Below the pieces are notes generated by a model. That model was not told where the DNA came from and ran no database searches. It worked only from the letters and a program-made list of their open reading frames with translations. The position numbers and the translations under genes were made by a program. A stretch of DNA of 64,000 bases. Origin: Annona cherimola. Taxonomy: Eukaryota; Streptophyta; Magnoliopsida; Magnoliales; Annonaceae. The stretch is from positions 15,319,579-15,383,578 of the forward strand of contig CM059975.1 in NCBI GenBank assembly GCA_030490835.1, given 5' to 3'. Below, one piece after another: positions 63,502 through 64,000 of the stretch; the first letter of the stretch is position 1; each line of letters begins with the position of its first letter.

Positions 63502-64000
63502 GGTTCAATAGGTATGCCCACAGGATCATTCAACCAGCTTCCAAGACCCTACGATTTAAGGACCAAATATATTGCTGCTATATTAGTAAATGGATAATCA
63601 CAGACAACATTTCAAAATTAATTAAACTGGCCAGCCATTTTCAACACAGAACAAAAGTTGGATATCTGCAAATAAATTCCCTAGGGTCCTGACACCAGAA
63701 AAGTTGTTTCTTCTTTTTCACTCACACCCGTCTCTAGGAGACAGAACCAGGTCCACAAAATAAGCAGGACGCACCACCTGGTAAGAGAAAGGATAGAACC
63801 AGACCAGTGGCTTAGACCACAAGCACCAGCCTATTCACAGTGCGGCATTCAAGGTTTTATTGGGGTCAGTGGACCACTCCCATTTATGGACTTGAACTAG
63901 CTCCAATAGCTCCATGCTCCCCCCGCAAGGAGAGTTTAAACAACCCGGTTTTCCAAGGGAGGTTAGAGGATTCCAGAGACAGAAAATCCAGATTCAGGAT
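63502..64000 (-). promoter_or_regulatory. MOS1 5' leader or promoter side
   Basis: No coding sequence is seen upstream of the MOS1 ATG at 63501, where a TGA lies in frame six bases before it. The stretch should hold the 5' UTR, possibly with a leader intron, and part of the promoter. No TATA box, telo-box or clear repeat was recognised. Confidence 0.45.

Noticed and set aside
1..64000. CRISPR array, operon or phage-like cassette
   Set aside because: All genes are intron-rich plant nuclear genes; direct repeats are transposons or tandem duplications without regular unique spacers.

Overview
This window is nuclear DNA of a flowering plant. It holds five complete multi-exon genes and one gene cut by the left edge, all with GT-AG introns, long AT-rich introns and many small transposons. 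Products and gene structures fit angiosperm families: a GT47 exostosin-type glycosyltransferase, a SAAL1-like armadillo protein, a chloroplast MRS2/CorA magnesium channel, a group 3 LEA protein, the U3 processome WD40 protein UTP7, and the immune regulator MOS1. The species cannot be fixed. The RTE-clade LINE and the TE mix fit a non-grass angiosperm. There are no bacterial, organellar or viral genes and no CRISPR array.

Layout. (1) 1-3649, plus: last exons of the GT47 gene. (2) 4495-13235, minus: SAAL1-like, nine exons, 503 residues, tail to tail with the GT47 gene. (3) 15719-29738, minus: MRS2-11/MGT10-like Mg channel, 13 exons, 444 residues spread over 14 kb because introns are filled with MITEs, a copia-type LTR remnant and microsatellites. 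(4) 29739-32906: repeat-rich spacer; a broken tRNA-Val copy lies just inside the Mg channel gene's first intron. (5) 32907-34264, minus: LEA gene, three exons, GC-rich, with an ABRE cluster upstream. (6) 34265-38367: AT-rich spacer. (7) 38368-46579, plus: UTP7, with an internally deleted RTE LINE in its fourth intron. (8) 46580-50581: spacer with hAT-like and segmental repeats. (9) 50582-63501, minus: MOS1, nine coding exons, about 1604 residues. (10) 63502-64000: 5' leader or promoter of MOS1.

The genes do not form a pathway; the neighbourhood is ordinary plant synteny. I rebuilt exon junctions by reading both strands and checking phase. SAAL1, MRS2 and LEA close perfectly in frame with GT-AG introns. 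MOS1 closes only if one intron uses a GC donor. UTP7 is one base out of phase at exactly the intron that carries the LINE.

No new multi-gene system was found. The observations most worth a second look are: the UTP7 phase break around the RTE insertion; a ten-residue duplication across a GC-AG intron in MOS1; an antisense ORF that shares the CCATGG start of UTP7 and overlaps its telo-box; a long near-perfect hairpin MITE in the Mg channel gene; and a degenerate tRNA-Val(AAC).
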